DNA from: Candidatus Micrarchaeota archaeon RBG_16_49_10
GTDB taxonomy: Archaea > Aenigmatarchaeota > Aenigmatarchaeia > CG10238-14
Length of the DNA stretch: 64,000 nt
Direction of reading: 5' to 3'
Assembly (NCBI GenBank): GCA_001784635.1
Contig: MFRS01000003.1
Coordinates: 140,694 to 204,693, forward strand
The position numbers and the translations under genes were made by a program. Below are positions 49,366 through 57,472 of this stretch, piece by piece; within the stretch, counting starts at the first letter, position 1, and each line of letters starts with the position of its first letter. The notes below the pieces were generated by a model that saw only the letters and a list, made by a program, of their open reading frames with translations, searched no databases and was not told the origin of the DNA.

Positions 49366-50304
49366 TTGTCTATCGTAAAAGATTTCAAGTGGCATAAGGG
49401 GACCAAAGTCTCAGGCTTAATGGAAAGCCTAGGCAGCTCTGGCTTCCAGGGCATCGAATTGAAGAGGGCGACGGACTGCATCGTCAAGATGAGGAGGGAG
49501 GGAGCTAAGATCTATCTGACCTTCACCTCCAATATGGTGACTTCAGGGCTTAGAGGGTTCTTTGCCCAGGTCGTCAGCCTCGGCATGGCCAATGTCGTGA
49601 TAACCACTGTGGGCAGCATAGAGGAGGACATAATGAAGGCGATGGGTGAGAGCTTCTTCATAGGGAAGTACCACAGCGACGACGTTTCACTCCACGAAAA
49701 GGGGACCAACAGGGTCGGAAATCTTTTGATAAAGAACGAAAGCTACGAGAGGTTCGAGGCATGGACCAGGAACATGCTTGAGAAGCTTTACGCAAAGAAA
49801 AAAAGGTACTCTGTCGTTGAGCTACTAAGGGAGATAGGATTGCTCTTGGTGGACGAAGATTCCATACTCTATCAATGCTCGAAAAACAATATCCCGATAT
49901 TCTGCCCTGCAATCACTGACGGAGCCTTCGGCTTCCACCTGTTCATGTTCCAACAGGACCATCCTGATTTCATAGTGGATGTGATTCAGGATTTCAAGGG
50001 TTTGGTCTTCAGCTCGAGCTACGATGACAAGAAGGGGATAATAGCTTTGGGTGGCGGCGTATCTAAACACCATGCTATACTCGGGACTCTCCTAAGCGGC
50101 GGGGCTGATTTCGCAGTCTACATGACCACTGCGCACGAACATTCCGGTAGCTTGAGCGGGGCGACGACCAGGGAGGCGAAGAGCTGGGGCAAGATAAAGG
50201 ACGATGCCGATGCGGTTACAGTGATAGGCGATGTCAGCGTGTTCTTCCCATTGGCGATGTTCGCTGCGCTCGATATACTGTCAGAGGAAGGTTTGGTGAA
50301 ATGA
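49366..50304 (+). CDS. dhs: deoxyhypusine synthase
   Basis: 312 residues from TTG 49366, placed a few bases after GAGGTGAT; a GTG at 49357 would add three residues. The active-site Lys lies in ALGGGVSKHHAILG (about residue 234) and NAD-binding blocks YMTTAHEHSGSLSGA and DADAVTVIGDVSVFFPLAMFAAL are complete. It moves the aminobutyl group of spermidine to aIF5A Lys39, which is encoded at 14.4 kb. Its stop overlaps the start of a PLP decarboxylase gene (ATGA), so polyamine supply and hypusination are likely co-made. Confidence 0.97.
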   Translation: MSIVKDFKWHKGTKVSGLMESLGSSGFQGIELKRATDCIVKMRREGAKIYLTFTSNMVTSGLRGFFAQVVSLGMANVVITTVGSIEEDIMKAMGESFFIGKYHSDDVSLHEKGTNRVGNLLIKNESYERFEAWTRNMLEKLYAKKKRYSVVELLREIGLLLVDEDSILYQCSKNNIPIFCPAITDGAFGFHLFMFQQDHPDFIVDVIQDFKGLVFSSSYDDKKGIIALGGGVSKHHAILGTLLSGGADFAVYMTTAHEHSGSLSGATTREAKSWGKIKDDADAVTVIGDVSVFFPLAMFAALDILSEEGLVK

Positions 50305-51332
50305 GCGAAGCAAAGTTCATCGTGAGCAAGCCGAAAGTCCTGGAGCAGTACAAAATGTTGAGAGACTTGGCGCTAGAAGTATCCTACAGCGTCAAGAACT
50401 TCACGGAGATTTGCTGGGTATTGGAGGACAATACAGATTCATTCTTCAGCGCGCACATGTTCCAGTCCCTGCAGTTCGTGAAAGATATGACAAAGGTTTG
50501 GTTTTTGGCCCAGGCATGGAACCATGATTTCATCGAAAAGTTGGTTGGCATAGGAGTCAGGAATTTTGTCGTCGATAATGAGGCCGATTTGGAACCTCTG
50601 GTAAAATATTTGGATGGTAAAAACGTTAAAATAAATCTCCTCTTGAGGATGAGGCTGAAGGAGCATACTATACACACCGGCAAGTATTTCGTCTTCGGGA
50701 TGTACTCCCACCAGATAAACGGCCTTATTCCTCAACTCAGAGACAACAAGAACATAGACAAACTTGGCATCCATTTTCACAGGAAGACGCAGAACACGAG
50801 CGAGTGGTTCATAAAGGATGAGATATCCCAGGTTATCGCGAAAGAGACGCTTGAGAAAATAGACTTATTCAACATAGGCGGGGGAATCCCAATAGAGTAC
50901 AAGAACACATCAGGCAGCAACCTGAAGCAGATTTTTCAGAGAATAGCTGAGTTCAAGGAGTGGTTGGGGAAGGAGTACAATGTTAAAACAATAATAGAGC
51001 CCGGCAGGTTCATAGCAGGCCCACCCACGAAGTTGGAGACCGAAGTGCTGTCTGTCCATGGGAATAACGTGATTGTCAACGCGTCAGTCTACAATTCCTC
51101 TTTGGATACTATTGTCTTTGGGCTGAAGCTTTTGGTAGAAGGGGAACTTGAAGAAGGCGAAGATTTTTTGATAAAAGGGTGCACCCCATGTTCGATGGAT
51201 ATCTTCAGGTACAATGTGAAATTGAAACAGCCAAAGGTTGGCGATAAGGTTGTCTTCCTGAACGCGGGGGCATACAACTTCGCCTCGGATTTCTGCAACT
51301 TACCGAAATTGGGAGTAGAGTTTACAGACTAA
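50301..51332 (+). CDS. fold III PLP-dependent decarboxylase (ornithine/carboxynorspermidine type)
   Basis: 343 residues. PLP Lys is K32 in VSYSVKNFTE. The phosphate-binding FNIGGGIPIEYKN and EPGRFIAGPP follow. The other active-site motif reads KGCTPCSMDIF (Cys and Asp). The small N-terminal extension is typical of the NspC/LysA/ODC group. It removes a carboxyl group from an amino acid or polyamine precursor. The overlap with deoxyhypusine synthase points to polyamine synthesis, most likely a carboxynorspermidine/carboxyspermidine or ornithine decarboxylase. Confidence 0.88.
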   Translation: MSEAKFIVSKPKVLEQYKMLRDLALEVSYSVKNFTEICWVLEDNTDSFFSAHMFQSLQFVKDMTKVWFLAQAWNHDFIEKLVGIGVRNFVVDNEADLEPLVKYLDGKNVKINLLLRMRLKEHTIHTGKYFVFGMYSHQINGLIPQLRDNKNIDKLGIHFHRKTQNTSEWFIKDEISQVIAKETLEKIDLFNIGGGIPIEYKNTSGSNLKQIFQRIAEFKEWLGKEYNVKTIIEPGRFIAGPPTKLETEVLSVHGNNVIVNASVYNSSLDTIVFGLKLLVEGELEEGEDFLIKGCTPCSMDIFRYNVKLKQPKVGDKVVFLNAGAYNFASDFCNLPKLGVEFTD

Positions 51333-51386
51333 GATAAGCTAGTTATGGTTGGTTTCAACATCCTCTATAAATAATCTATTAAAAAA

Positions 51387-51560
51387 CTACTTGGGACATA
51401 AAAAATTGCTTATCCACGGTTTCGATTCAGTCTGTCCTGTATAACCCTTAACAAATACATGAATAAAGTCAGCTATGTTGCATCTAAAGGCTACAACAAA
51501 GAGAACAAACAAAATTACTATAATCAACAAAATCTTTTTACGGTCTAATTTTATTCCCAT
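51387..51560 (-). CDS. 57-residue single-helix membrane protein
   Basis: In the otherwise empty gap between the decarboxylase and the GTPase there is an open frame of 57 residues from ATG 51560 to TAG 51387. It starts MGIKLDRKKI, then a clear hydrophobic helix (LLIIVILFVLFVVAF), then an ectodomain with two Cys (RCNIADF and NFLCPK). No Shine-Dalgarno is seen. It looks like a small single-helix surface protein; expression is unproven. Confidence 0.45.
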   Translation of the reverse strand: MGIKLDRKKILLIIVILFVLFVVAFRCNIADFIHVFVKGYTGQTESKPWISNFLCPK

Positions 51561-51626
51561 AAGATTAACTTGCGTTTCTTTACTTAAAAAAATATTTATT
51601 CCGTCATTTTTGATAGATGATTCAAT

Positions 51627-52457
51627 CTAACTCTTTATCTCGACAACATCCCTATCCATCAAGACATGCTCCAGCCCAACCTGAGCCCCGCTGAACTTCA
51701 CCGACTTTCCCCAAACCTTCGCATACCGGAAATGCTTCAGGAACGCCTTGTGCACTTCCTTGACAACGTCCTTGACAATAGACCCATTTTTTAGGATGAT
51801 CGGTTTCGCTTCAGCCTTCTTCCCGGGCGTCTTGGTGTAAACCCTTAACAGACCTAGGTTACCCCAAATATCTTTCTTCAGCTTCTCAGTGTCAACCTTT
51901 ATCTTCGTGGTGACATAGAGGATTTTCTTGTGCAGTTCCCTCCTGCTCAACATGTTCTGCAGCTCTTTTTTCTGCGTTTCCAAGTTCCTGTTGCTGTCCA
52001 GAAGCATTAACAAAAGGTCGCAGGTGTAAATGAGGCTCATGACCTCAGGCTCGAAGGTCGAGGGTATCTCTATTATCTGGACCCACACGTCCTCGTGCTT
52101 CATCATCCCGAACTGCGGCACGGTCGTCGTGTAGGGGTAATCAGCAACCTCAGCGTTTATACCTGTCAGCTCGTTGAGCAGGGTGGTTTTCCCTGAGTTC
52201 GGCAACCCTATGATGCATACCTGCGCAGCGCCCTCCTTCTTTATCGAGAACTTCGGTTTGGACCCTCTTTTAGGTGGCTTCTCATTCTTAAGTTTTGCAA
52301 GCTTCTTTTTTAAATTTGCTAAAGAATTTTCACTTGACTTATGTTTAGGTAAAAGTCTAATCATTTCTTCTAGGCAAGCTATTTTATCCTCCCTAGTCTT
52401 GGCCTCTAGAAATTTTTCCTCAGCCTTGTAGTATTCAATCGAGGCGTTTACCGGCAT
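51627..52457 (-). CDS. DRG-like GTPase with TGS domain and degenerate G3/G4 motifs
   Basis: 276 residues. A basic helical N-terminus is followed by a G1 P-loop CIIGLPNSGKTTLLNELTG and ADYPYTTTVPQFGMM (the G2-like DRG loop). The DxxG site reads EIPSTF, and the NKxD site reads TTKIKVD, so both G3 and G4 are changed. The C-terminal 80 residues (LRVYTKTPGKKAEAKPIIL, DVVKEVHKAF) are a TGS RNA-binding domain. Family proteins act on ribosomes. It overlaps the SWIM gene by 23 bp. Confidence 0.85.
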   Translation of the reverse strand: MPVNASIEYYKAEEKFLEAKTREDKIACLEEMIRLLPKHKSSENSLANLKKKLAKLKNEKPPKRGSKPKFSIKKEGAAQVCIIGLPNSGKTTLLNELTGINAEVADYPYTTTVPQFGMMKHEDVWVQIIEIPSTFEPEVMSLIYTCDLLLMLLDSNRNLETQKKELQNMLSRRELHKKILYVTTKIKVDTEKLKKDIWGNLGLLRVYTKTPGKKAEAKPIILKNGSIVKDVVKEVHKAFLKHFRYAKVWGKSVKFSGAQVGLEHVLMDRDVVEIKS

Positions 52458-52692
52458 CTTCTCCCTCTAAAAATTGCTTCGCGGCCTTTATGTGGCTGCA
52501 GTCCGTGAATTTCAGCGAGAAGAACTGGCAGTCGCAGGACCACTTGTTTTTGGCCTTTTCGTAGATGACTGACTTCTCCTCCCCCCCCGTCTCAACCGTG
52601 AAGAATATCCTCCTCTCATTCTCTATGTCCTTCTTGACCTTCCCCTGCTTGGCAAGCCAGTAGGCCTTCATCCTAGTCTTCCACGAAACCAT
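52435..52692 (-). CDS. SWIM zinc-finger protein
   Basis: 85 residues. The pattern CDCQFFSLKFTDCSHIKA is a SWIM finger (CxCx-nCxH), and is preceded by a beta-rich part (RRIFFTVETGGEEKSVIYE). SWIM domains bind DNA or proteins in recombination and ubiquitin-like systems. It is short, so probably just the finger. It overlaps the GTPase start by 23 bp, suggesting the pair are made together. Confidence 0.85.
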   Translation of the reverse strand: MVSWKTRMKAYWLAKQGKVKKDIENERRIFFTVETGGEEKSVIYEKAKNKWSCDCQFFSLKFTDCSHIKAAKQFLEGEDAGKRLD

Positions 52693-52809
52693 GAAGAATT
52701 ATTGTCGGTTAAGAATAATAGTTTTGGGATTTCGATTATTAGGTAACATATTTTCACACCTTTAAGTCAAAACAAAGGCTATTTAAGATTATTTTCCCTC
52801 AAAACTCAC

Positions 52810-53226
52810 ATGGCAAGTGTAGTAAAGGCTGCATGGGAACTGACGATTGAAGATGCTAGACATTCCTGTTCACACCCCCCTGCTGAATTAAACCGTTCTC
52901 CGAAAGATATTAGAAAAAAAAGTAAAGCTTTAGAGACTGCTATCAAATATGTCGAAAATTCAGGTCTTCCAGAAGATTTAGGCCAACTCTATGATGATTT
53001 GAAAAGATACGAGGCCGAGTCGTTTAAAGGAATTTTGCCGAAGATAGATTTGGGACTTGCTGTAGACGCATTTTATTTCCTGCGGGCGTCTTTGGGAGTT
53101 GTTCCCCAAATGGAGTGCTATAGGATGTACAGGAGAAACCCGACACCAGAGGAATTTCAGAGATTTACGGAAGGCGATGGGATACTAAATTACAAGATGA
53201 TACGGGCCAGAGAGAACCGACTCTAA
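52810..53226 (+). CDS. unknown helical protein
   Basis: 138 residues. Charged helices such as SPKDIRKKSKALETAIKYVENSG and GQLYDDLKRYEAESFKG follow an N-terminal stretch with two His and one Cys (DARHSCSHPP). The C-terminus has many Arg and Met/Tyr (CYRMYRRNPTPEEFQRF). No family recognised. ATG at 52810 is preceded by an A/T-rich stretch, suggesting its own promoter. Confidence 0.55.
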   Translation: MASVVKAAWELTIEDARHSCSHPPAELNRSPKDIRKKSKALETAIKYVENSGLPEDLGQLYDDLKRYEAESFKGILPKIDLGLAVDAFYFLRASLGVVPQMECYRMYRRNPTPEEFQRFTEGDGILNYKMIRARENRL

Positions 53227-53287
53227 CAATTGCAGTCCCGAAAGGTACAGTTCAAACTATTAAATATTCGACGCCAAATTCTTCGTT

Positions 53288-54169
53288 ATGCAGGATGTTA
53301 TAAAACAGCTCGAAAAGATGAAAGTCAAAAAAATATTAATACAGGTTCCTGAAGGTCTGAAGGCGAAAGCCGTGGAGTTTTCCAGTCGTTTGGAGAAGGC
53401 CGGCTTCGAGACTGTCATAAGCTGCGAGGAGAACTTCGGCGCCTGCGACATCAGGGACGACGAGGCTGTAAGGATGGGCTGTGGCGCTGTCCTTCACATA
53501 GGCCATAACGACTTTGGCATCAAGGCGGCCGTACCTGTCGTTTATCACGATTACTATTTTGATATTGACCCCACCAACATACTTAAAAAAGAGATGAAGA
53601 AGCTTGGCAACTACAAAAGAATAGGCCTCTTCAGCAGCCTTCAGTTCTTGAAAGCCATGGATAGGGCAAAAAAATACCTGGAAAAAAATGGCAAAAAAAT
53701 AGTCGTCGGCAAGGAAGGCATGGAGTGCGAGGGCCAAGTGTTGGGTTGCAGGCTCCAGAACGTGAAATCTATAGAGGACAAGGTCGACTGCTTCCTATAT
53801 GTGGGTGCCGGGCTGTTCCACCCCTTGGGAGCTGCCCTGGAGACCGAAAAACCGGTCTACACGCTTGATGTCGAAAAGCGGACTATAAAGAATCTAAAAG
53901 AAGAGAAGATGAAGTACCTGAAGAAGAGGGCATGGTTCGAGAGTGAGCTCGAGGAGGCGAAGACTGTAGGGATACTCGTCTCCTGGAAAAAGGGGCAGAA
54001 CAGGGTTTCCGAGGCCTTCAAGCTGAAGAAAAAGCTTGAAAAAAACGGCAAAAAAGTCACTATACTCGCCTTCGACAAGATTGACAAGGTCAAGATCGAG
54101 GGGATGAAGTTCGACGTCCTCGTCACAATGGCCTGCCCGAGGATGGGGGACGAGTACATATTCCATTAG
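53288..54169 (+). CDS. dph2: diphthamide synthase Dph2
   Basis: 293 residues. Three Cys that hold the [4Fe-4S] cluster are visible: C53 in GACDIRD, C154 in VLGCRLQN and C283 in TMACPRMGDE. The order matches archaeal Dph2, a homodimeric radical enzyme that cleaves SAM to add the aminocarboxypropyl group to EF-2 His, the first step of diphthamide. It is near translation-related genes on the plus strand and 8 bp from the next gene. Confidence 0.95.
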   Translation: MQDVIKQLEKMKVKKILIQVPEGLKAKAVEFSSRLEKAGFETVISCEENFGACDIRDDEAVRMGCGAVLHIGHNDFGIKAAVPVVYHDYYFDIDPTNILKKEMKKLGNYKRIGLFSSLQFLKAMDRAKKYLEKNGKKIVVGKEGMECEGQVLGCRLQNVKSIEDKVDCFLYVGAGLFHPLGAALETEKPVYTLDVEKRTIKNLKEEKMKYLKKRAWFESELEEAKTVGILVSWKKGQNRVSEAFKLKKKLEKNGKKVTILAFDKIDKVKIEGMKFDVLVTMACPRMGDEYIFH

Positions 54170-54177
54170 GCGTTTTG

Positions 54178-54810
54178 ATGATGAAGAAACAGCTTGCGAT
54201 TGTCCTTTCAAGGCTGAAGCCCATAGAGGACCCAGACCCGGATTCTGAACAGTACACGATACCCGGCGATTTGGCGGCTGAGATACTAAATCTCGCGCAT
54301 TTAGCGGGCGATATCGAGGGGAAGACCGTGATAGACTTGGGCTGCGGCTCGGGGAGGCTTGTGATAGGGGCCCTGATATTAGGAGCCGGCAAGGCAATAG
54401 CTGTCGACAAGTATAATGCCGTTATAAAGACAGCCAAGGAAAATGTCAAGATGGCCGAAGAAATGACCTCCATGAGGTTTTCAGACAAAATAGAGTTCAT
54501 AACGTCGGATGTCTCCGAGGCAAAGCTGAAGGGCGACACCGTGATTCAGAACCCCCCGTTCGGGATACAGAAGGAACACTCAGACAGGGCATTCCTCGAA
54601 AAGGCCCTGGAATCCGCGGGCAAGGTCTACTCTTTGCACCGCTCCTACCACAAGTCCAGGGACTTCATCCAAGGCTTTGTTGAGCAGAGGAAAGGGGAGG
54701 TGGGAAAGATTATTAAATTTAAGTTCCGAATACCATACATGTTTAGGTTCCACAGGAAGAGGGCAGTGGAGTTCGATGTGGACCTTTTCGTGATCAAGAA
54801 GGTGAAATGA
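54178..54810 (+). CDS. METTL5-like N6-adenine methyltransferase (COG2263)
   Basis: About 210 residues. SAM site KTVIDLGCGSGRLVIGA is near residue 45, and the catalytic NPPFG motif sits in VIQNPPFGIQKEHSDRAFLEKAL. This is the pattern of METTL5/COG2263 methyltransferases, which modify rRNA adenine in eukaryotes. It is probably an rRNA or RNA methylase. ATG 54178 is chosen over TTG 54175. It overlaps the rpoL start (ATGATG). Confidence 0.9.
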   Translation: MMKKQLAIVLSRLKPIEDPDPDSEQYTIPGDLAAEILNLAHLAGDIEGKTVIDLGCGSGRLVIGALILGAGKAIAVDKYNAVIKTAKENVKMAEEMTSMRFSDKIEFITSDVSEAKLKGDTVIQNPPFGIQKEHSDRAFLEKALESAGKVYSLHRSYHKSRDFIQGFVEQRKGEVGKIIKFKFRIPYMFRFHRKRAVEFDVDLFVIKKVK

Positions 54811-55088
54811 TGGAAATCGCTGTTTTGAAGGATGACAAGGACGGCTTCCTGCTTGAGCTCAAGGGCGAGACCAAGTCCTTCGCCAACCTCATAAGGGAGG
54901 AGCTCTGGAACGACTCGAACGTTCTGGAGGCGGCAGCCATAAAGGAGCACCCCTACAACACCCACCCCAAGATATTCGTCAAGATGAAGGGGAAGAGCGA
55001 CCCCAAGAAGGCATTGAAGGAGGCGGCCAAGAGGGTGCAGGGGAAGCTGAAGGAGCTCGACGCCGAGTTTAAAAGGCACCTCAAGTGA
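54807..55088 (+). CDS. rpoL: DNA-directed RNA polymerase subunit L (Rpb11-like)
   Basis: 93 residues. The pattern LELKGETKSFANLIREELWNDSNVLEAAAIKEHPYNTHPKIFVK matches archaeal RpoL/Rpb11. It forms the D-L assembly platform of RNA polymerase. It overlaps the methyltransferase stop by 4 bp. Confidence 0.95.
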   Translation: MMEIAVLKDDKDGFLLELKGETKSFANLIREELWNDSNVLEAAAIKEHPYNTHPKIFVKMKGKSDPKKALKEAAKRVQGKLKELDAEFKRHLK

Positions 55089-55131
55089 CTAATTTATTTA
55101 TTATTGGTTTTCTAAATTGATTTCAGATATC

Positions 55132-55803
55132 ATGTATGAGCCATACGGTGAAAAGAAGAAGCTAGATTTCTCCCAGATAAAACAGAAGATACAGGAAAAG
55201 TTTAAGGACCTAAACTTAGGCAACCTGAACAAACACAGCTACATCGTGATAATACTTCTCCTTTTAGCGACGGTCGGCGGCATAACCGGCTGGGTCACCT
55301 ACTCCGGGAAGGTCACAGAGATGGAGAAGAAGTATGTGATTATGGAGAAGCAGATCCAGACACTGCAGACCGACTTGGGCGTCTCCCAGCAGGACGTCAA
55401 CCAATGCACGGTAGACCTCCAGACTACACAAGGCAACCTCAATGCAAAGGAGGAGGAACTCAAGAGCACCCTTGTCACACTCTCGGAGAGGAACAACGAC
55501 CTGGAGAGTTGTAATGCGGAGGGCTCTAACCTGAAGGGTGAGATAACATCCTTGCAGAACGATGTGGACGACCTTAACATAAAGGTTGAAGACCTGAATG
55601 ATGAGATAGACAACTTGAACGATGATTACGATGAGCTCGAGGCCGACCTGAACAACATGGCCTGCAGGATAGCCAAACTATCCTCGTGCGACTACTATAT
55701 CGTCCAGGATGGCAGCAAGGTCATCTGCTGCTTCAAGTTCGAGGGGAAGTACATCTGCTCAGGGAGCGTAGTGACCGACGGGATAAATCAAGTCAACTGC
55801 TAG
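55132..55803 (+). CDS. membrane-anchored coiled-coil protein
   Basis: About 223 residues from ATG 55132; TTG 55117 is possible. A cytoplasmic N-terminus (KKLDFSQIKQKIQEKFKDLNLGN) precedes one helix at about 41-60. A long coiled coil (about residues 68-175; QIQTLQTDLGVSQQDVNQC to DDYDELEADLN) follows, and a C-terminal domain with six Cys (ACRIAKLSSCDYY, VICCFKF, YICSGS). It overlaps the CTP synthase stop by 4 bp. It looks like a surface stalk with a small disulfide-rich head. Confidence 0.75.
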   Translation: MYEPYGEKKKLDFSQIKQKIQEKFKDLNLGNLNKHSYIVIILLLLATVGGITGWVTYSGKVTEMEKKYVIMEKQIQTLQTDLGVSQQDVNQCTVDLQTTQGNLNAKEEELKSTLVTLSERNNDLESCNAEGSNLKGEITSLQNDVDDLNIKVEDLNDEIDNLNDDYDELEADLNNMACRIAKLSSCDYYIVQDGSKVICCFKFEGKYICSGSVVTDGINQVNC

Positions 55804-57452
55804 GCTTTTTTCATTTTTATTGAACTTTTTATGAACTCCAGGAAGAGCGGGTGCGGCTCTATCGGCGTGGACTTGTACTCAGGATGCCCCTGTGTGCCTA
55901 TGAAGAAGGGATGCACGGATTGCGGCAGCTCTATCATCTCGACGAAGAAGTTGTCAGGCGAAGTCCCGGATATGACCAGCCCATTCTTCTCGAACTCGTC
56001 CCTGTACTTGTTGTTGAACTCGAACCTGTGCCTGTGCCTCTCCGATACGAGTCCTTTTTTCTTGTCCTTGAAAGCATTATGATTCTCGTAAATCTTGTAA
56101 ACATACGTGCCTTTTTTGAGCACGCAGTCATAGGCCCCAAGTCTCATGGAAGTCCCATCACCCTTTATGACCTGGTACTTCTTGTTGAACGGGATTTCGT
56201 GCAATATCGGGTAGGGTGTCTTCGGGTCAACCTCGCTCGACTGCGCCCCCTTCCAGCCAATCACATCCCTCGCGAACTCGACGCAGGCTAGCTGCATCCC
56301 GTAGCAAAGGCCGAGGAAAGGTATCTTCTTCTCTCTCGCAAACTTTATGGCCTTTATCTTCCCCTCGACCCCCCTTGCCCCCCAACCTATGGGGACGATT
56401 ATGCCTTGAGAGCCTTTCAGGAGTTCCTCGACGTCCTTTTCCCTCTTCTCGGAGTTTATGAAGTTGAACACCGGGTTCACGTTCAGCTCCCAGCAGGCGT
56501 GCCTTATCGCCTCCAAAAGCGCGAAATATGAGTCCGCCAGGGAATAGTTCCCGGTGCCGAAGTATTTCCCGACTATAGAAATCTTGACCTCCCCCTTCTT
56601 CTCCTTCACCTTTTTGGCCAGCCTCTCCCAGTCCGACATGTCGATACCCTTGGCCTTCATTCCGAACAGCTCAAGGATTACATTGTCGATTCCCTGCTTG
56701 TGGAGCAGCAGCGGAACGGAATAGACGCAACCCACGTTAGGGTTCGAGAACACGTTCTTCGGCTGGATGTTACATGTGAGGGCGAGCTTGTACCTTCTCT
56801 GGTCGTCCACATCCCCCTCGCTCCTCAGGATGACTATATCAGGCTGTATTCCCATCGCCATCAGCTGCCTTATCGAGAGCTGGGTTGGTTTGGTCTTCGG
56901 CTCCCCAATATGTGGCGGTATCGGGACGTAGCTGACATGGATGTGGATTACGGACCCCTTCTCGAGGGCCATGACCCTGCTCGCCTCGTAGTAAAGCACG
57001 TTCTGGTATTCCCCCACCGTCCCCCCCAGTTCAATAACCACGAAGTCCGCCTTCCCCTTCTCGCCGGCATCCTTTATTCTCCTTATAATCTCATCGCAGA
57101 CGTGCGGGATAGCCTCGACATCCTCCCCTTTGTAGCCCATCGACCTTTCTCTGTCTATCACGGTCTTGAAAATCTGGCCCATGGTCACGAAGTTGTCCTT
57201 CCCCATTTTCTGGTTCAGGAACCTCTCGTAGTTCCCCAGATCCATGTCCGCCTCAAGCCCGTCCTCGCAGAGGAACGGGTCGCCGTGCTCTATGGGGTTT
57301 ATCGTGCCGGAATCGACGTTGAAGTAGTTCTCGCACTTGACCGGCACTACCTTGAAGCCGTGCCTTTTCAGCAGGAGCGAGATGGAGGAGGCTACTATAC
57401 CTTTGCCGACGCTTGACATTACCCCCCCTGAAACAAAGATGTACCTTCTCAT
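55800..57452 (-). CDS. pyrG: CTP synthase
   Basis: 550 residues. The N-terminal synthetase domain starts YIFVSGGVMSSVGKGIVASS, with DPFLCEDGLEADMDLGNYERF. The glutamine amidotransferase part has the Cys nucleophile in FLGLCYGMQLACVEFARD and His/Glu in IGTQGHPEYKSTP. It makes CTP from UTP with glutamine. It is 20 bp downstream of the acyl-CoA synthetase stop on the same strand. Confidence 0.98.
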   Translation of the reverse strand: MRRYIFVSGGVMSSVGKGIVASSISLLLKRHGFKVVPVKCENYFNVDSGTINPIEHGDPFLCEDGLEADMDLGNYERFLNQKMGKDNFVTMGQIFKTVIDRERSMGYKGEDVEAIPHVCDEIIRRIKDAGEKGKADFVVIELGGTVGEYQNVLYYEASRVMALEKGSVIHIHVSYVPIPPHIGEPKTKPTQLSIRQLMAMGIQPDIVILRSEGDVDDQRRYKLALTCNIQPKNVFSNPNVGCVYSVPLLLHKQGIDNVILELFGMKAKGIDMSDWERLAKKVKEKKGEVKISIVGKYFGTGNYSLADSYFALLEAIRHACWELNVNPVFNFINSEKREKDVEELLKGSQGIIVPIGWGARGVEGKIKAIKFAREKKIPFLGLCYGMQLACVEFARDVIGWKGAQSSEVDPKTPYPILHEIPFNKKYQVIKGDGTSMRLGAYDCVLKKGTYVYKIYENHNAFKDKKKGLVSERHRHRFEFNNKYRDEFEKNGLVISGTSPDNFFVEMIELPQSVHPFFIGTQGHPEYKSTPIEPHPLFLEFIKSSIKMKKA

Positions 57453-57472
57453 TATTACCAGAGTTTTTCGGT

